A stretch of 64,000 bases of DNA, taken from the NCBI RefSeq assembly GCF_001280515.1, contig NZ_LBIQ01000030.1, forward strand, positions 868,001 to 932,000. Reading direction: 5' to 3'. Each line of letters opens with the position of its first letter. Within the stretch, counting starts at the first letter, position 1. The notes beneath the pieces were generated by a model, which was not told where the DNA came from, made no database searches, and worked only from the letters and a program-made list of their open reading frames with translations. Made by a program: the position numbers and the translations under genes. Below, in pieces: positions 61,279 through 64,000 of this stretch. Source of the stretch: Mangrovimonas sp. ST2L15 (GTDB lineage: Bacteria > Bacteroidota > Bacteroidia > Flavobacteriales > Flavobacteriaceae).

Positions 61279-62292
61279 TTATTTACTCTTGGAGGAGTCC
61301 CTCACGATAAGTTCTGGATCCAAAACAACCTTTTTTTCAATCTTCACTTTTGAGGCATTTTTTATTTGCTCCAGAAATACTTTAGCGGTCATTCTGCCCA
61401 TTTCCAAAGGGAATTGGTTGACCGTACTAATAGTAGATTCCATGAATTTTGTAAATGGCTCATTACTGAAGCCTACCACCGCAAAGTCTTGAGGGACGTT
61501 ATAGCCTAATCTTTTTAATTCTTGGATGGCGCCTAAAGCAACAAAATCACTTGATGACACAAGTGCATTAGGTTTGGGGTCGAGATTGATTAGGCTTTGG
61601 ATGGCCATGGCTCCATTCTGCAGGCTACTTTTTGTTTCAATGATGTATGATTCATTGATTTCTAGGCCTGCATCAAGTAGTGCTTGTTTGTAACCTGAAA
61701 AACGATCTTTATAGATAAGAAGGGAGCGGTCTCCTCCAACATGGGCTATTCGTTTATATCCCATGTCAATGAGGTGTTTAGTTGCTTTGTAGCCTCCTTC
61801 AAAGTCATTGATGGTAACTGAGCTAACTCCGTCCATTTGTAACTTCCTGTCAAAAAAGATAAGGGGAACATTTTTATCGATGACCTTTTTGAAGGGTTTG
61901 GTTTCGGTATATGAAGTTGAAATTAAAATACCATCTACTTGGGCATTTAATAGGGTTTCAATATTGGCAGATTCCCTTTCCGTGCTCTCGTGAGTTTGGC
62001 AAATGATTACGTGGTATCCATGAGGGTTCAATTCTTCTTCAATCCCTCTAATGACTGAGCCGAAAAAATTACTATCTACTCTTGGAACTACAACTCCTAC
62101 ATTATGGCTTCGTCCTCTTTTTAAAGCCAAGGCCAATTTGTTTTGCTCGTAATTCATTTTAGATGCAGCTTCCAAGACGAGGGCTCTTGTGGCTTCACTA
62201 ATTTTTGGGTTGTTATTTAGGGCTCTTGACACTGTTGCAGCCGTAATGTTTAGCTCTTTGGCTATGTCATAAATCGTAGTCTTTTTCGCCAT
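61279..62292 (-). CDS. LacI-family transcriptional regulator of the pectin locus
   Basis: A 337-residue LacI/GalR regulator. The helix-turn-helix is TIYDIAKELNITAATVSRAL, followed by the hinge region (NYEQNKLALALKRGRSHNVG) and a periplasmic-binding-like sensor domain (GVVVPRVDSNFF, VDGILISTSYTE, FFDRKL, SSDFVALGAIQELKRLGY). It probably binds the four TGTAATCGATTACA-type sites in the window and is released by a pectin breakdown product such as KDG or galacturonate (effector inferred). Confidence 0.92.
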   Translation of the reverse strand: MAKKTTIYDIAKELNITAATVSRALNNNPKISEATRALVLEAASKMNYEQNKLALALKRGRSHNVGVVVPRVDSNFFGSVIRGIEEELNPHGYHVIICQTHESTERESANIETLLNAQVDGILISTSYTETKPFKKVIDKNVPLIFFDRKLQMDGVSSVTINDFEGGYKATKHLIDMGYKRIAHVGGDRSLLIYKDRFSGYKQALLDAGLEINESYIIETKSSLQNGAMAIQSLINLDPKPNALVSSSDFVALGAIQELKRLGYNVPQDFAVVGFSNEPFTKFMESTISTVNQFPLEMGRMTAKVFLEQIKNASKVKIEKKVVLDPELIVRDSSKSK

Positions 62293-62358
62293 TGAATTAG
62301 AAGATATTAGTGAAGAAATGGGTCTACAAATATAATTATTTTTTCTTTTCAGAAATCT

Positions 62359-62372
62359 TGTTATCGATTACA
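62359..62372 (-). promoter_or_regulatory. LacI-type operator upstream of lacI
   Basis: TGTTATCGATTACA, one mismatch from the perfect palindrome, 67 bases upstream of the regulator start. It implies autoregulation. No convincing -7 box adjoins it on the minus strand. Confidence 0.7.
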
Positions 62373-62503
62373 ATATAAAATAAATATCCTTTTGATAATT
62401 GTAAAATACAACAAAATAGGGTTTTAAAAATCCTAATATGAAATAAAATCACTATGTTTTTTTTCAATAATGCAATAAATAATAGAGCTTTTTGCATATT
62501 TAC

Positions 62504-62547
62504 TTGGAAAGTATTTTGAAATTTTTTAGGTTTGGTAATCGATTGCA
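62504..62547 (+). promoter_or_regulatory. promoter and LacI-type operator of the GH28 gene
   Basis: TTG (62504-62506), a 20-base spacer, TAGGTTTG (62527-62534), and overlapping it by one base the operator GGTAATCGATTGCA (62534-62547), two mismatches from the perfect site. The ATG follows 45 bases later. Confidence 0.75.
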
Positions 62548-62592
62548 TTTTTGCTTTTCGATAAGTTTTGAATTCATTTTATATAGTTCTTT

Positions 62593-64000
62593 ATGAGGGT
62601 GAGAAATTTTTTTGGGTTACTTTTTTTAATGCTGGTTTCTGTTTTGGGATGTTCCGATAAAAAGGAGTCGGTCGCTTTTAATCCATGGAGTGATATGAAG
62701 ACGGTTTTGGAAACTATAAAGGCACCAGAATTTAAGAATGAAGTATATAATATAACGGACTATGGAGCACAGGGAGATAGTGTTTTCGACAATACAAAAA
62801 TTATTGATTCGGTAATACGTCTTTGTTCGTCAAATGGAGGAGGTAAAGTTGTGATACCGGAAGGTAAATTTTTCACAGGTCCTATTCATCTTCAAGACAA
62901 TGTCAATTTACATCTTGATAAGGATGCTGAAATTTTATTTAAAACCGATCCCAAGGCGTATTTGCCAGTAATACATACCTCCTATGAAGGAATAGAATTG
63001 ATGAATTACTCGCCATTGGTGTATGCTTACAAAAAAACAAATGTGGCTATAACAGGTTCTGGAGTTTTAAATGGGCAAGCGAATGAAACCAATTGGTGGC
63101 CATGGTGTAAAAAGGATGTTTATGGTTGGAAAGAAGGGGAGCCATCTCAAAGAGATAGTTTGAATTTGCCAAGATTGATGGAGATGGGGCAGGCAGGTGT
63201 ACCTCTTAAAGATAGAGTTTTTGGAGATGGGCATTATTTGAGGCCTACATTTATTGAGCCCTTTGAATGTAAAAATGTGTTGATTGAAGGGGTGAAAATC
63301 GTTAATGCTCCTTTTTGGGTTATACACCCTATCAAATCTCAAAATGTGATTGTGGATGGTGTTACTGTGGAAAGTCATGGGCCTAATAATGATGGTTGCG
63401 ATCCAGAATACTCCAAAAATGTGTGGATAAAGAATTGCACGTTTAATACCGGTGATGATTGTATTGCTATTAAAGCAGGTCGTGATAATGAAGGTAGGCG
63501 AGTAGGTATAAAAAGTGAAAACATCATTGTTCAGAATTGTAAAATGATTGATGGACACGGTGGCGTGGTAATTGGAAGTGAAATGTCGGCAGGTGTATCC
63601 AATGTTTATGTTGAAAACTGTGAAATGGATAGTCCAAATTTGGATAGAGCTATTCGAATTAAAACCAATTCCAGAAGAGGAGGTGTAGTTGATGGAGTTT
63701 ATGTCAGGAATTTAAATGTCGGACAAGTTAAAGAAGCCGTTTTGAGAGTCAATTTATTTTATGGCATTTATGCTGGACAGGAAGGTGAATTCATACCAGA
63801 GGTGAAGAACATTCTTTTAGAAAATGTCAAAGTAAAGAATGGAGGTAAATATGGAATTCTAGCCAAAGGTTATGCTGAATCACCTATTTCCAATATTACA
63901 TTTAAAGATGTTGTTATAGATCAGGTCGAAGAACCTTTTTCTATGGAGTCTGTAGAAAATCTGAAATTAATAAATACAAAAATTAATGGTGAACTTATGG
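62593..64000 (+). CDS. GH28 polygalacturonase lipoprotein (3' end outside window)
   Basis: The frame is open from the ATG at 62593 to the window end (469 codons, incomplete). A lipobox SVLGC (Cys20) precedes a GH28 beta helix starting NITDYGAQGDS. The catalytic set is complete: Asp267 and Asp270 in NNDGCDPE, Asp288-Asp289 in TGDDCIAIKAG, His322 in DGHGGVVIGSE, and the substrate-binding RIKTNSRRGG. It hydrolyses polygalacturonate. It belongs to the pectin regulon by its operator. Confidence 0.93.
   Translation, partial: MRVRNFFGLLFLMLVSVLGCSDKKESVAFNPWSDMKTVLETIKAPEFKNEVYNITDYGAQGDSVFDNTKIIDSVIRLCSSNGGGKVVIPEGKFFTGPIHLQDNVNLHLDKDAEILFKTDPKAYLPVIHTSYEGIELMNYSPLVYAYKKTNVAITGSGVLNGQANETNWWPWCKKDVYGWKEGEPSQRDSLNLPRLMEMGQAGVPLKDRVFGDGHYLRPTFIEPFECKNVLIEGVKIVNAPFWVIHPIKSQNVIVDGVTVESHGPNNDGCDPEYSKNVWIKNCTFNTGDDCIAIKAGRDNEGRRVGIKSENIIVQNCKMIDGHGGVVIGSEMSAGVSNVYVENCEMDSPNLDRAIRIKTNSRRGGVVDGVYVRNLNVGQVKEAVLRVNLFYGIYAGQEGEFIPEVKNILLENVKVKNGGKYGILAKGYAESPISNITFKDVVIDQVEEPFSMESVENLKLINTKINGELM

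Larger units (their letters stand above)
62293..62592. other. 300-base divergent control region between lacI and the GH28 gene
   Basis: It holds two LacI-type operators, one facing each gene (62359-62372 and 62534-62547), and a promoter for the GH28 gene. The remaining sequence is very AT-rich; no gene is supported. Confidence 0.75.

Noticed and set aside
63067-63558. 163-residue minus-strand frame near the window end
   Set aside because: It is the complement of the GH28 gene, whose plus-strand frame is open to the end of the window with all catalytic motifs.
1-64000. CRISPR arrays, rRNA genes, insertion sequences
   Set aside because: No regularly spaced repeats, rRNA segments or transposase genes were seen on either strand.

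Overview
The window comes from a low-GC member of the Bacteroidota, most likely a marine or algae-associated Flavobacteriaceae. The signs are two SusC/SusD pairs, many Bacteroidota-style lipoproteins, a type IX secretion sorting tail, promoters of the form TTG-N19/20-TAnnTTTG, and families largely confined to this phylum (DUF3871, DUF5723, DUF6377). No species can be named from the sequence alone.

Layout. (1) 1-4480 is core chromosome: the 3' end of dnaE, a DUF2254 membrane protein, thioredoxin, a ClpP-family peptidase, a DUF58 protein and tRNA-Asp(GTC). (2) 4464-21440 is an integrated genomic island of about 17 kb. It is bounded by a 75-bp direct repeat that starts inside the 3' end of tRNA-Asp and includes the tRNA's terminator. 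It carries a tyrosine integrase, a YegP protein, a membrane-anchored Mrr-like nuclease next to a decayed Eco57I-type restriction-modification (RM) gene, an SRAP protein, a secreted endonuclease I, a phage-like recombination module (AAA ATPase, DUF3871), a RepA/KaiC-like ATPase, a GIY-YIG endonuclease, and a tightly overlapping three-gene operon: alpha/beta-hydrolase, small middle protein, Rad50-like ABC ATPase. That operon fits the predicted ABC-three-component (ABC-3C) conflict systems and is the best candidate for an under-described system. I see no relaxase, conjugation or virion genes. (3) 21441-22900 is a scarred junction with a third, partial att copy, a small membrane protein, a GNAT/ferredoxin pair and a fragment of a TMEM175-like gene.

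(4) 22910-36078 is a polysaccharide utilisation locus (PUL): DUF6377 sensor-regulator, SusC, SusD, a surface glycan-binding lipoprotein, two GH30 enzymes, a GH5 with a C-terminal carbohydrate-binding region, and an esterase. The enzymes suggest a beta-1,6/beta-1,3-glucan such as laminarin. (5) 36098-39124 holds small membrane proteins and a DUF5723 outer-membrane protein.

(6) 39383-64000 is a pectin locus. Outer-membrane capture and cleavage use SusC/SusD, a DUF4957/DUF5123-like binding protein, PL1, PL9 and GH28. Inner-membrane uptake uses a TRAP transporter. Two catabolic branches converge on KDG: KdgF/KduI/KduD for unsaturated uronates and UxaC/UxaB/UxaA for galacturonate. KdgK and Eda finish the route to pyruvate and glyceraldehyde 3-phosphate. 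A LacI-family regulator is encoded inside the locus, and four near-identical palindromes (TGTAATCGATTACA type) lie upstream of susC, kduI, lacI and the GH28 gene; at three of them the palindrome directly abuts or overlaps a -7 box. The PL1 gene carries a homopolymer frameshift that displaces its C-terminus.
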